A stretch of DNA of 64,000 bases, taken from NCBI GenBank assembly GCA_041649755.1, contig JBAZMK010000002.1:1-64000 (forward strand), given 5' to 3'. Positions 51,028 through 59,610 of the stretch are shown here, piece by piece. The position numbers were made by a program, and so were the translations under genes. Within the stretch, counting starts at the first letter, position 1, and every line of letters begins with the position of its first letter. A model generated the notes under the pieces. It was not told the origin of the DNA and made no database searches. It saw only the letters and a list, made by a program, of their open reading frames with translations. This DNA is from JAGVXH01 sp041649755. Its GTDB lineage: Archaea; Nanobdellota; Nanobdellia; Pacearchaeales; GW2011-AR1.

Positions 51028-51309
51028 ATGGAAAAAGAAATTACAAAAGAAAAACTTAAAAAATACTTCAAAATAACTGAAACAGCCCTGGAAGAAGTCA
51101 AAAAAAACATTTTCAAAGGAAAGGAAAAAGAAGCAAAAGAGATAATTGAAATGGTTGAGAACTATCTATCTGACGCTCGTCATTTTGAGAAAAAAGAGGA
51201 CTTTGTAAATGCCTTCGCAGCAATAAACTACTCTCACGGCTGGATAGACTCGGGCGTAAGGTTAAAAATATTTAATGTGAACAACGATAAATTATTTACT
51301 ATTAACTAA
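51028..51309 (+). CDS. DUF357 family protein
   Basis: The 93-aa protein matches archaeal DUF357: a helical pair with Y-L-S-D-A-R-H-F and F-A-A-I-N-Y-S-H-G-W-I-D-S-G-V-R-L. The function is unknown, though HEPN-like helical domains are related. It begins one base after the preceding gene and ends convergently with a minus-strand hypothetical, overlapping by 18 nt. Confidence 0.8.
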   Translation: MEKEITKEKLKKYFKITETALEEVKKNIFKGKEKEAKEIIEMVENYLSDARHFEKKEDFVNAFAAINYSHGWIDSGVRLKIFNVNNDKLFTIN

Positions 51310-51633
51310 CCTTTCTTTAATTAAAATTACGATTCCATTAAAAAAAGAAGGCCAATTTGGACTATTATTAGATCGCCCGTCGTAAGGAACACCAACCAAT
51401 TCTTCTATTCCATAACGCTCCCTACTTAGATCTCTAACCTCCACTCTACATTGAAAACTTCCTATAAAATTGGTTTCAACTTGATAATGAAAGATGTTAT
51501 ACCTTACTATTGTAGAGGAGAGCCTAAAAGTACGATAGCCTCCCTCTTCCGCAGGATTACACAAAAAATCATAAAAACCCCTTGCAAGAGACTCTTCAGA
51601 AAGACCTTCTGGTACCCTACGAACTCTTCCCAT
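51292..51633 (-). CDS. Hypothetical protein, 113 aa
   Basis: The product is soluble, starting M-G-R-V-R-R-V-P-E-G-L-S-E, with a beta-rich centre. Two cysteines appear (L-C-N-P and Q-C-R). It overlaps DUF357 at the 3' end. No known motif is seen. A TATA-like element upstream (around 51660) and intact frame support it weakly. Confidence 0.5.
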   Translation of the reverse strand: MGRVRRVPEGLSEESLARGFYDFLCNPAEEGGYRTFRLSSTIVRYNIFHYQVETNFIGSFQCRVEVRDLSRERYGIEELVGVPYDGRSNNSPNWPSFFNGIVILIKERLVNSK

Positions 51634-51710
51634 ACTCTTTAAAAGTTTTCACTATTAATAATTTTTTCTATTTTCAAAATATATATAAACGACCTCTCCT
51701 AAACCAGAAT

Positions 51711-52400
51711 ATGGAAAAAATATGGGTGATAAGTCTAGGGGGCTCAAGAATCGCTCCAAATAAAGTTGATGAAAAATTTTTAAAAGAATTTAAAAAATTA
51801 ATAGAAAAACATTCAGAAAAGAGATTTGTTATTGTCACTGGAGGGGGTTTTACAGCAAGGAATTACATAAATGCCCTGAGAAATTTCAAAAAGGATACTG
51901 AACAACAATCTCTTATTGGAAGCTCAATAACAAGATTCCATGCAGAATTTATGTCAAGAATATTCGGGGAAAAGGCAAACCCTCCAGAAAAAGTCCCAAA
52001 AAACATGAGAAAAGTCAAAAATCTGCTAAGAAAAAACCAAGTAGTCTTCTGTGGTGCGTTAAGATGGGAACCCCATAAAACTTCTGACGGAACAGCCGCC
52101 GAAATCGCAAATCACTTAAAATGTAAATTAATAAACCTGACAAATGTTGAAGGACTTTACACATCAGACCCCAGAAAAAACAAAAAAGCTAAAAAAATTC
52201 CGAGAATATCTTGGAAAGAATTCAATAGAATTACACAAAAAATAAAATTTCAAGCAGGACAAAATTTCATTTTAGACCAGGACGCAGCAAAAACTATCAT
52301 GAAAAACAAAATCCCTGCCTACATTCTAAAAGACTTAAAAGAAATGGACAAGGTACTAAACGGAAAAGAAAATTTTAAAGGTACCTTAATCAAAGGATAA
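51711..52400 (+). CDS. pyrH: UMP kinase, archaeal type
   Basis: ATG 51711 gives 229 aa; the longer frame starting at 51582 lacks homology. The amino-acid-kinase fold shows I-S-L-G-G-S-R-I near the start, V-T-G-G-G at the P-loop-like site, and N-L-T-N-V-E-G-L-Y-T-S-D-P near the end, as in PyrH. It phosphorylates UMP to UDP, upstream of CTP synthase (10118). A TATA box (aaatatatataaac) is about 27 nt upstream. Confidence 0.88.
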   Translation: MEKIWVISLGGSRIAPNKVDEKFLKEFKKLIEKHSEKRFVIVTGGGFTARNYINALRNFKKDTEQQSLIGSSITRFHAEFMSRIFGEKANPPEKVPKNMRKVKNLLRKNQVVFCGALRWEPHKTSDGTAAEIANHLKCKLINLTNVEGLYTSDPRKNKKAKKIPRISWKEFNRITQKIKFQAGQNFILDQDAAKTIMKNKIPAYILKDLKEMDKVLNGKENFKGTLIKG

Positions 52401-52430
52401 AAATAAAAACATAAAATTCCTATCAAAACA

Positions 52431-52991
52431 ATGAAAGACATAAACTTCTTACCATTAAAAGATTCTATCTATTTGAAAAAAATTTCAAACAAATCTGAAA
52501 TTTCATCTAAAGACTCCTGCGAAGGTTACTTAATAGATACTAATGAAAAGGAATCAAGAAGAATAATAGACTTTCTAAAAGGAAAAAAGAAAATTTTAGC
52601 AGTTTTAGGAAGAGACAACTCTTTCAATAGAAGAGCAATTGAAACTTTAAAGATTGATTACCTTGTCTCGCCAGAAATCGGAGAGAGAAAAGACACACTC
52701 AAACAGAAAGATTCGGGATTAAACCACATCATAGCAAAAGAATCAGCGAAAAAAGGAATCGCTATAGTTATCCCCCTCTTTGAAATCTCAAAAATAGATA
52801 AAGAAAAAAAAGCCCTGAGACTTTCAAGAATAGCTCAAAATATAAAGATCTGCAGAAGAGCAAAATGCGAAATAAAAATAGCCAATCTTTCAGAAGACAA
52901 AAAAAACCTTATCAATGAAATAGGAAGAAGATCTTTGGGCTTGAGCTTGGGCATGTCTACAGAACAGGCAAAAAAGGCAACAAACTTCTAA
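52431..52991 (+). CDS. rnp3: RNase P protein subunit p30
   Basis: The 186-aa protein fits archaeal Rpp30: a TIM-barrel PHP-like fold with D-S-G-L-N-H-I-I-A-K-E-S-A-K-K-G-I-A-I and I-C-R-R-A-K-C-E-I-K-I-A-N-L-S. It supports catalysis of tRNA 5'-end maturation with the RNase P RNA. It is followed by the antiporter gene on the other strand with no gap between stops. Confidence 0.85.
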   Translation: MKDINFLPLKDSIYLKKISNKSEISSKDSCEGYLIDTNEKESRRIIDFLKGKKKILAVLGRDNSFNRRAIETLKIDYLVSPEIGERKDTLKQKDSGLNHIIAKESAKKGIAIVIPLFEISKIDKEKKALRLSRIAQNIKICRRAKCEIKIANLSEDKKNLINEIGRRSLGLSLGMSTEQAKKATNF

Positions 52992-54698
52992 CTATCTTTT
53001 TTCAATTCTTGGGTGTTCCTGCCCCTCTTTCAGCCTTTCCTTAAGGTTTCTTATATGTTTTGTTCTTATCTTAGCGTAACTCCTTTTGTCAGCCTTAACC
53101 TCTTCAATTAATCTGGCAGTATACTCCCCTCCAAGAAAATGAGGAAGAATCACATAATCAGCTCCCGACCTATAAAGCTCAAAGGCCTCATTTATCTGTC
53201 TCGCAGTAACTATAATAACACTCTTATTATTCTTGTGCTTTATCTTATCTAACAAAAGCAAATTAGCTTCCATTTCAGGAACCGTAGAAACAATAAGTTT
53301 TGCTTTCTCAATCCTTAAATCCTGCAAAAATTCAATATCTTCAATATCCCCATAAATACAATTCTTTCCGCTTTCACATAACTTTTTTGTTGTCTCAGGA
53401 TTATAGTCTATTATAGCATAATTTTTATTGAGCTTAGAAAAAGCCTTCAGAATAGAAAATCCTATTCTATTGTAACCTAAAAGAACATAGTCAAACTCCT
53501 TCTCTGGAAAATCCTTTTCTCTTAACCTTTTTTTCTCAAAAAAAGATAAGTATTTTGAAAGGAAAGGATAAATTTTCTCTGAGTACATTATCATATAAGT
53601 TGAACCAGCAATTGTAACAAGACCTATTATTGTCACAAAAGACAGGACTTCCGCGGGAATATGCCCAACCTTTACCGCCAAAGCTACAAGTATCAAAGAA
53701 AACTCTGAGATCTGCGCAACCGTTAGTCCAGCCATAAAACCTGTTCTTTTACTATACCCAAAAGTACCCATTAACAAAATAACTATCAACGGATTTCCAA
53801 CAAGAATAAAGATTGATAAAACAACTGCAGGTAAAATCAAATTAGAGATGTCTGCAAAAACCATCTGACTTCCTAACAAAAGGAAAAAAGAAATAATAAA
53901 AAAATCTCTCAGAGGCTTAAGTCGCGAACTGACTTCATAACTATAAGGGGACATAGATAGTAACACTCCTGCAATCAAAGCCCCGACCTCAATTGAAAAA
54001 CCTAAATAAAAAAACAATGCTGACAAACCAAGCCCCCAGCAAATGGCAAACAAGAACAAGAACTCCTGACTCTTGGCAAAAAAATTGCTAACCTTAGGCA
54101 AAAGATAATAACAGAAGGGGGTAAGGACTAAAAGCACAACAATCCCTTTAATGAAAGTTGAAAGAATAAGATAACCCGCCCCACTGCTTCCAGCAAGAGA
54201 AGAAACCACAATAAGAATAATTATAGCTACAAAATCCTGAACAAGAAGAAACCCTATTGAAATCTTTCCATAAAGCTTGTCTAAAGCATCCTTATCAGAA
54301 AGAAGTTTCATGATGATAATAGTAGAAGAAAAAGTCAGAGCAATCGCAACGTAAAGAGCAGTTAGTGGAGAAAAACCAAAAAGTACAGCAAGAATATATC
54401 CTGCAATCATCGTAAAAACAATCTGACCAAGACCAGTAACAAGAGAAATTTTACCAACTTCTTTTATAACCTTAGGAGACAAATGAAGACCCACAATAAA
54501 TAAAAGAAAAGCAATCCCAATCTCAGAAAAAGCCGTTATAACAGAATTTTCATACATCAAATTAAGAAAAAAAGGTCCGACCAAAATACCTGAGATAATA
54601 TAACCTATAATTAATGGCTGTTTAAGAACCCTCATAACAAAAGAGACTATTAAAACAACTAAAAGAATCACACTAAACTGAAAAAACACATCCATCAT
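52992..54698 (-). CDS. CPA2-family cation:proton antiporter with TrkA-N domain
   Basis: The 568-aa protein has about twelve membrane helices in the N-terminal 380 residues (KefB/KefC-like, with a S-S-T-I-I-I-M-K and an F-L-L-V-Q-D-F motif). A cytoplasmic Rossmann TrkA-N domain with L-L-G-Y-N-R-I-G-F and G-D-I-E-D follows. It exchanges K+ or Na+ for protons, gated by a bound nucleotide. It could share ion regulation with the TrkA-N protein at 32563. Confidence 0.9.
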   Translation of the reverse strand: MMDVFFQFSVILLVVLIVSFVMRVLKQPLIIGYIISGILVGPFFLNLMYENSVITAFSEIGIAFLLFIVGLHLSPKVIKEVGKISLVTGLGQIVFTMIAGYILAVLFGFSPLTALYVAIALTFSSTIIIMKLLSDKDALDKLYGKISIGFLLVQDFVAIIILIVVSSLAGSSGAGYLILSTFIKGIVVLLVLTPFCYYLLPKVSNFFAKSQEFLFLFAICWGLGLSALFFYLGFSIEVGALIAGVLLSMSPYSYEVSSRLKPLRDFFIISFFLLLGSQMVFADISNLILPAVVLSIFILVGNPLIVILLMGTFGYSKRTGFMAGLTVAQISEFSLILVALAVKVGHIPAEVLSFVTIIGLVTIAGSTYMIMYSEKIYPFLSKYLSFFEKKRLREKDFPEKEFDYVLLGYNRIGFSILKAFSKLNKNYAIIDYNPETTKKLCESGKNCIYGDIEDIEFLQDLRIEKAKLIVSTVPEMEANLLLLDKIKHKNNKSVIIVTARQINEAFELYRSGADYVILPHFLGGEYTARLIEEVKADKRSYAKIRTKHIRNLKERLKEGQEHPRIEKR

Positions 54699-54785
54699 CT
54701 ATTTAGTTATTTTTTCCATTTTATAAGGTTTTTTATTCTAAATCTCCATCTAAAAGATTTATAAATTTAGTTTATGTAAAAATAT

Positions 54786-55505
54786 ATGAAAAAACATTTT
54801 TCTCAGATGGAAAAAATTGAAAAGTTTCATCTTGCGATTACCTCTTTAATAAGGGTTGTTTTAACCATTGCTATCTCTCTTGCAATTTACGAAAAAAATT
54901 TTATGGCAACCTTTGTAATAATCTTAACATTTATTCTTACTTTTTTACCAAGAATAATAGAGAAAAGATATCAATTAGATTTGCCTGCAGAAATAGAAAT
55001 TATAATCGTATTATTCATCTTTGCGGCAATATTTTTAGGAGGGCCTTGGGAATTTTATTCCAGAATTTGGTGGTGGGACTCCTTACTCCACTTCTTTTCA
55101 GGAATAGCCTTGGGTCTTTCTGGATTCTTAATTCTCTATATATTCTATAAAAAAGGCAAATTCAATGCAAGCCCAAAAACAATAATTCTTTTTGCATTTT
55201 GCTTTGCTCTGGCTCTTGGAGCTTTATGGGAAATACTTGAATTTGGGATAGACGCTACATTTGGCTATGACATGCAGGAAGCAAGAAACCTTGCAACACC
55301 GGAAGATTGCAATACTTGGTTTGGTGTAAGAGACACTATGATAGATTTAATCCTTGATGCTACGGGAGCACTAATTGCCTCCCTCCTCGGATATTTCTAT
55401 CTCAAAAAAGACGAAAAAGGAATCCTCACATTCTTAATAGAAAGATTCAGGAAAAGAAATCCTTACTTATTCAAAAAAAGAAGAAATCATAAAATTCTTA
55501 ACTGA
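54786..55505 (+). CDS. Multi-pass membrane protein, DUF2238-like
   Basis: The 239-aa protein has about six membrane helices and conserved polar groups in the membrane (D-S-L-L-H-F-F-S-G, E-I-L-E-F-G-I-D, and D-T-M-I-D-L-I-L-D-A-T-G-A). These recall YjdF/DUF2238 and VanZ-like families. Function is unknown; an intramembrane hydrolase role is possible because of the conserved His and Asp. The basic tail is cytoplasmic. The start at 54786 is uncertain, with ATG 54807 as alternative. Confidence 0.65.
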   Translation: MKKHFSQMEKIEKFHLAITSLIRVVLTIAISLAIYEKNFMATFVIILTFILTFLPRIIEKRYQLDLPAEIEIIIVLFIFAAIFLGGPWEFYSRIWWWDSLLHFFSGIALGLSGFLILYIFYKKGKFNASPKTIILFAFCFALALGALWEILEFGIDATFGYDMQEARNLATPEDCNTWFGVRDTMIDLILDATGALIASLLGYFYLKKDEKGILTFLIERFRKRNPYLFKKRRNHKILN

Positions 55506-55912
55506 ATAATATGGAAATAATTCTTTAAAACATCTGACAACTCCTTTTCTCGTGCCCTATTTCGCCCAATCAAAGCTGCCTTACTCTGCCGCCCTGCAGT
55601 AATTGAAACTGAATCATTTTTTATTTCTATCTTATTAACTTCTATAGGATCTATAACTTCTTTAATGAACCCCTCCATCTCAGAAGAGTTCTCTTTGTTA
55701 GGCATCACAACAACCCTAATTTTCTTTCCTAAAATTTCACGAAGTTTCTTAACATTAACTGCGTTCTTTCCTATAGCTTGAGAAACTTTAGAGGGATTAA
55801 CTGCAAAAAAGATCTGACCATTGTAAATAAAACAATTCATTGTTGAAACTCCAGAAATTTTAGAAAAAAGATTTATATACCTCATAAATTGCATATTAAT
55901 AACACTAGCCAT
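55487..55912 (-). CDS. nusA: NusA-like KH-domain transcription factor
   Basis: The 141-aa protein has the two KH domains of archaeal NusA and lacks the bacterial N-terminal and S1 domains. It shows N-P-S-K-V-S-Q-A-I-G-K-N-A-V-N-V for the first GXXG loop and K-A-A-L-I-G-R-N-R-A-R-E for the second. It binds RNA during transcription. It follows rpl30e and ends the rpo cluster, as in other archaea. Confidence 0.85.
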   Translation of the reverse strand: MASVINMQFMRYINLFSKISGVSTMNCFIYNGQIFFAVNPSKVSQAIGKNAVNVKKLREILGKKIRVVVMPNKENSSEMEGFIKEVIDPIEVNKIEIKNDSVSITAGRQSKAALIGRNRAREKELSDVLKNYFHIIQLRIL

Positions 55913-55913
55913 C

Positions 55914-56150
55914 TTAAATTACAGAGAAAACTTCGCAATCAAAGTCAAGGTTTAATTCTCTGCTTAGTTCTCTCTTAGGTTTTAAAACAATAAATTCAAC
56001 TCCCGCCTTCTCAAGTTTGTCAATAGTTTCGTCCCTCACATCCTTGGCTACGAAAACACTTGAAATCTTCTTCTTATTCTTAATCGCCTGTTTAACTCCG
56101 AAAAAAACTTTCTCTTTTTCCATTGCCTCCTTAATATCTTTAATACTCAT
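55914..56150 (-). CDS. rpl30e: Ribosomal protein L30e
   Basis: The 78-aa protein is at the short end for the L7Ae/L30e fold. It has V-F-F-G-V-K-Q-A-I-K-N-K-K near the start, V-F-V-A-K-D-V in the middle and C-E-V-F-S-V-I at the end. The position between rpoA and nusA is the classical archaeal order. It binds the large subunit and kink-turn RNA. Confidence 0.8.
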   Translation of the reverse strand: MSIKDIKEAMEKEKVFFGVKQAIKNKKKISSVFVAKDVRDETIDKLEKAGVEFIVLKPKRELSRELNLDFDCEVFSVI

Positions 56151-56181
56151 ATTATTTATCCTAAAAAACTTTATTTAAACC

Positions 56182-59100
56182 TTACTCTTTCGCCTCGTCG
56201 TCAATTTTCTTCTTTTGTTTCTTATCTGCAAGAGACCCCGTTACCTTAACAAGCAAACCTGGGAGCCCTGTCCCGACAGGAACCGGCTGATTCAAAATTA
56301 TGTTCTCTATAACCGAAGCAAGTTTATCCTTTTTACCAGTCTTTGTGGCTTGAACAAAATGCTTAACTGGGGTTTCAAAACTTGCACGGGCAAGAATAGA
56401 ACTCTTGTCAGAGATTATTCCCATTCTTGTAATTCCTTTTACAACTCCTGAACAGGTCATAGTATCTGCAACAAGCATAGCGTGCTTCTTGTCAACATTA
56501 AGACCCTGAAAAACAATAACCTTTTCAATCTCATTAATAACCGCCTGACGAGCTGCTTCAATCCCAAACACATCAAATATCTCATGAATATCATTAGTTG
56601 TAGTCCTCTGAGAATCAACCCCTTTAAAGCTCAGAACATCTTTCAAATTAGACCCTGCAGTCAACACAACAAAATCCTTACCCCTCTTAACAACCAAAAC
56701 CTGAGATATCTTTTTAACACCAGTCAAGATAACTTCTTTTAATTTCTCCTTGATTTTATAAATAGCCTTAAAATCCTCCTTAGACATATCTATTGAAATC
56801 TGGTCCCCCTTCTTAGCCGCAAATCCCTTGTCCTTTAAAACATCAACAACCTTGTCAACAGAAAGATGAGCAGACCTAAGTGAAGAAGGGTTAACACTAA
56901 TTTTTATTTTCTTTGCACCAAAATCTACCGAAATATTAGAAATGACTTCTTTTAACTTAACTTCTCTTATTTTCTCTGCAATCGCCCGAGAGTTACCTTC
57001 ATTATTATGTTCTTTGTCCATATAAATTTCCATAGTAGGAGTCTTTGGAAGCTTTCTCGCGTCAAGAATCTCAATTATTCTTGGAAGACCTTGTGTAACC
57101 TGCATCTCTGCAACACCTGCTGAGTGGAATACGTTAAGAACCATCTGAGTGGAAGATTCTCCAAAAGATTGAGCTGCAACAACCCCTATCGCCTCGCCTG
57201 GAGCAATCTGTTCTTCCTTATGCTTTGAAGAAACATCAATGCCATCAATGCCGTACTTAAACTGAACAATACTATTTGATGCATCCCTTACAGTTCCATC
57301 ATAAGCCACAATCAAATCCTGTAATGCATTAGCAAGTCTTCTGTAAAGATAACCTGACTTGGGGGTTCTTAAGGCTACATCCATTAAACCATCTCTCCCA
57401 GTCATAGAACCGAAGAAAAACTCATCAGGCTTTAGACCCTCCATAAGAGAACTATAAATGAACCCTCTGGATTTTGGAGACAAATCACCCTTCTTAAAAA
57501 AAGAAAGGGTCCTCCCAGTATAACCAAAGTCAATCCTCCTTCCATTAAGAACCTGCTGACCCACAGAACCTGCTATCTGAGAAATATTCAGAACACTTCC
57601 TTTAGCCCCTGAAGCAATCATCTTACTTGCCAAATTGCTCTCTGGAAGACCTTTCTTAATCGCACTTCCAATCTCTGTTCTTGTCTCGTTCAAAACAGTT
57701 AAAATCTTTAATTCTCTCGTCTCCTCAGCACTCTTGCCTGGAAGTAATTCAAGACTATTATTATAATAACTCCCTATAATCTCTTGCGTCTTCTTCTCTG
57801 CAGAACTTATTATTTCTTGCGTCTTCTTCTTAACCTCTAAAGGAACATCTAAATCTTCCAAAGCCAACGTAAAACCGGTCCTTGATAAAAAAGAAGTCCC
57901 CATAGCAAAAATCTTTCTCAATAAATCAACCGCTTCCTCTCTTCCCATCTTATTATCCACTTGTTTCAAAACCTCGCCTTTTCCTTTCCTGAACCCGCCA
58001 GAACTAACAGACCCGACATCAAGTCCTTTAGGAATTACTTTTAAGAAGATATTCTTCCCGTCATTATTCTTATTCAAACTTCCGACATTAATATCTGCCC
58101 CATATAAAAGCTGGGTTGCATCTTCCTTAGAAACTTCCATATTCTCAAGAAGATAATTACCACTAACAGCATCATCCACACAACCGAGAAAATTCATACC
58201 ATTCTTAGGAGAAAATAAATTATTATTTACATTCAACAAAACTTTCGCTTCAGCCCTTGCTTCTTCAGTCTGGGGGGCGTGAATATTCATCTCATCACCA
58301 TCAAAGTCAGCTCCATAAGGAAAACAAACAGCGGGATGAATTCTAAATGTCCTGCAAGGCAAAACCTTGACAAAATGAGCCATTAAAGAAGCTCTATGAA
58401 GAGAAGGATGTCTGTTAAATAAAACAATGTCTCCATCAACTAAGTGTCTTTCAACAATATAACCAGGTTCTATCTCTTCAACAAGTGCATCTCTAAGGTC
58501 ATCAGTAATTTTCTTTCTCTTTCCATCATGCCTTATTATATAATTAGCCCCAGGATATTCCTTAGAAAGAATAATTTTCTTCAACCTTTCCTTATTAATA
58601 GAAGTTACTTTTTCCGCAACAGTCAGTATCTTTGCAACCTCAACAGGAATCCCGACCTCATTTATTTTCATATTGGGGTCTGGAGAAATAACCGTTCTGG
58701 CAGAAAAATTAACCCTCTTTCCTGCAAGGTTCTTTCTTATCCTCCCCTCCTTACCCTTAATTCTCTCTGCAATAGTTTTCAAGGGCTGACCGCTTCTATG
58801 TCTCGCAGGAGGAACCTTAGCTATAGAATTATCAAACAAAGTCGTAACATGATATTGCAACAAATCCCAAAGGTCTTCAATAATAACTTCTGGCGCACCT
58901 GCATTAAGATTCTCCCAAAGACGTTGGTTTGACCGAATTATATCAGAAAGCTTATGGCTAACATCATCTTCCGACCTCTCTCCTGTTTCAAGAGTTATGG
59001 AAGGTCTAACCGTAACGGGAGGAACTAAAAGTAAAGTTAAAACAGCCCATTCTGGTCTAAGAGTCTTAGCATTAATCCCCAAAATTTTCAAATCTTCATC

Positions 59101-59610
59101 TGTTACTTTAACAAGCCTCTCACGGATTTCAGAAGGAAAAAGTCTCCTCTTCCCACTCCTAAAAGTTGAAGGCTTCTCAATCTTAACTCTTTCCTGAATA
59201 ATCCCGCAATGAGGGCATTTCTTTCCGTCCTTAGCCTTTTTTATTCTGGAAGGTAGATCTTTGTTTAAATCCTTCTCGTCTTTTATAAGAATCCTACCAC
59301 AAGCCTCACAGGTGCATCTAAGAACAATGTCAATTATAGGGAGATAATTAATGTGTATAATTGGTCTAGCTAGCTCAATAACCCCTGGATGACCAAGGCA
59401 CTCTTTTAATCTCCCCCCACAAGTTCTGCATCTCACACCAGGATCAACAGCACCAAGCCTCAAATCCATTAAACCCCCATCAACAGGATAACCATCAATA
59501 TCATAAAGTTCAGGCGTCACAATCTTTGCAACAGCAAGCTTTTTTATCTGCTCCGGACTAAGAAGCTGAAAATTCATTGATTTAATTTGTTTTCTTATAG
59601 GTCTACTCAT
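56182..59610 (-). CDS. rpoA: RNA polymerase largest subunit, unsplit A'-A''
   Basis: The 1142-aa protein is one continuous chain, whereas most archaea have separate A' and A'' genes. It has the clamp zinc ligands C-R-T-C ... C-L-G-H and C-E-A-C ... C-P-H-C, the catalytic loop N-motif Y-G-A-D-F-D-G-D-E-M-N, the bridge helix/trigger loop region G-E-S-S-T-Q-M, and the complete A''-like C-terminal part ending near G-L-P-G-L-L-V-K-V-T-G. The total is shorter than the sum of the usual split subunits (about 1,270 aa). It follows rpoB with an 8-nt overlap. Confidence 0.95.
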   Translation of the reverse strand: MSRPIRKQIKSMNFQLLSPEQIKKLAVAKIVTPELYDIDGYPVDGGLMDLRLGAVDPGVRCRTCGGRLKECLGHPGVIELARPIIHINYLPIIDIVLRCTCEACGRILIKDEKDLNKDLPSRIKKAKDGKKCPHCGIIQERVKIEKPSTFRSGKRRLFPSEIRERLVKVTDEDLKILGINAKTLRPEWAVLTLLLVPPVTVRPSITLETGERSEDDVSHKLSDIIRSNQRLWENLNAGAPEVIIEDLWDLLQYHVTTLFDNSIAKVPPARHRSGQPLKTIAERIKGKEGRIRKNLAGKRVNFSARTVISPDPNMKINEVGIPVEVAKILTVAEKVTSINKERLKKIILSKEYPGANYIIRHDGKRKKITDDLRDALVEEIEPGYIVERHLVDGDIVLFNRHPSLHRASLMAHFVKVLPCRTFRIHPAVCFPYGADFDGDEMNIHAPQTEEARAEAKVLLNVNNNLFSPKNGMNFLGCVDDAVSGNYLLENMEVSKEDATQLLYGADINVGSLNKNNDGKNIFLKVIPKGLDVGSVSSGGFRKGKGEVLKQVDNKMGREEAVDLLRKIFAMGTSFLSRTGFTLALEDLDVPLEVKKKTQEIISSAEKKTQEIIGSYYNNSLELLPGKSAEETRELKILTVLNETRTEIGSAIKKGLPESNLASKMIASGAKGSVLNISQIAGSVGQQVLNGRRIDFGYTGRTLSFFKKGDLSPKSRGFIYSSLMEGLKPDEFFFGSMTGRDGLMDVALRTPKSGYLYRRLANALQDLIVAYDGTVRDASNSIVQFKYGIDGIDVSSKHKEEQIAPGEAIGVVAAQSFGESSTQMVLNVFHSAGVAEMQVTQGLPRIIEILDARKLPKTPTMEIYMDKEHNNEGNSRAIAEKIREVKLKEVISNISVDFGAKKIKISVNPSSLRSAHLSVDKVVDVLKDKGFAAKKGDQISIDMSKEDFKAIYKIKEKLKEVILTGVKKISQVLVVKRGKDFVVLTAGSNLKDVLSFKGVDSQRTTTNDIHEIFDVFGIEAARQAVINEIEKVIVFQGLNVDKKHAMLVADTMTCSGVVKGITRMGIISDKSSILARASFETPVKHFVQATKTGKKDKLASVIENIILNQPVPVGTGLPGLLVKVTGSLADKKQKKKIDDEAKE

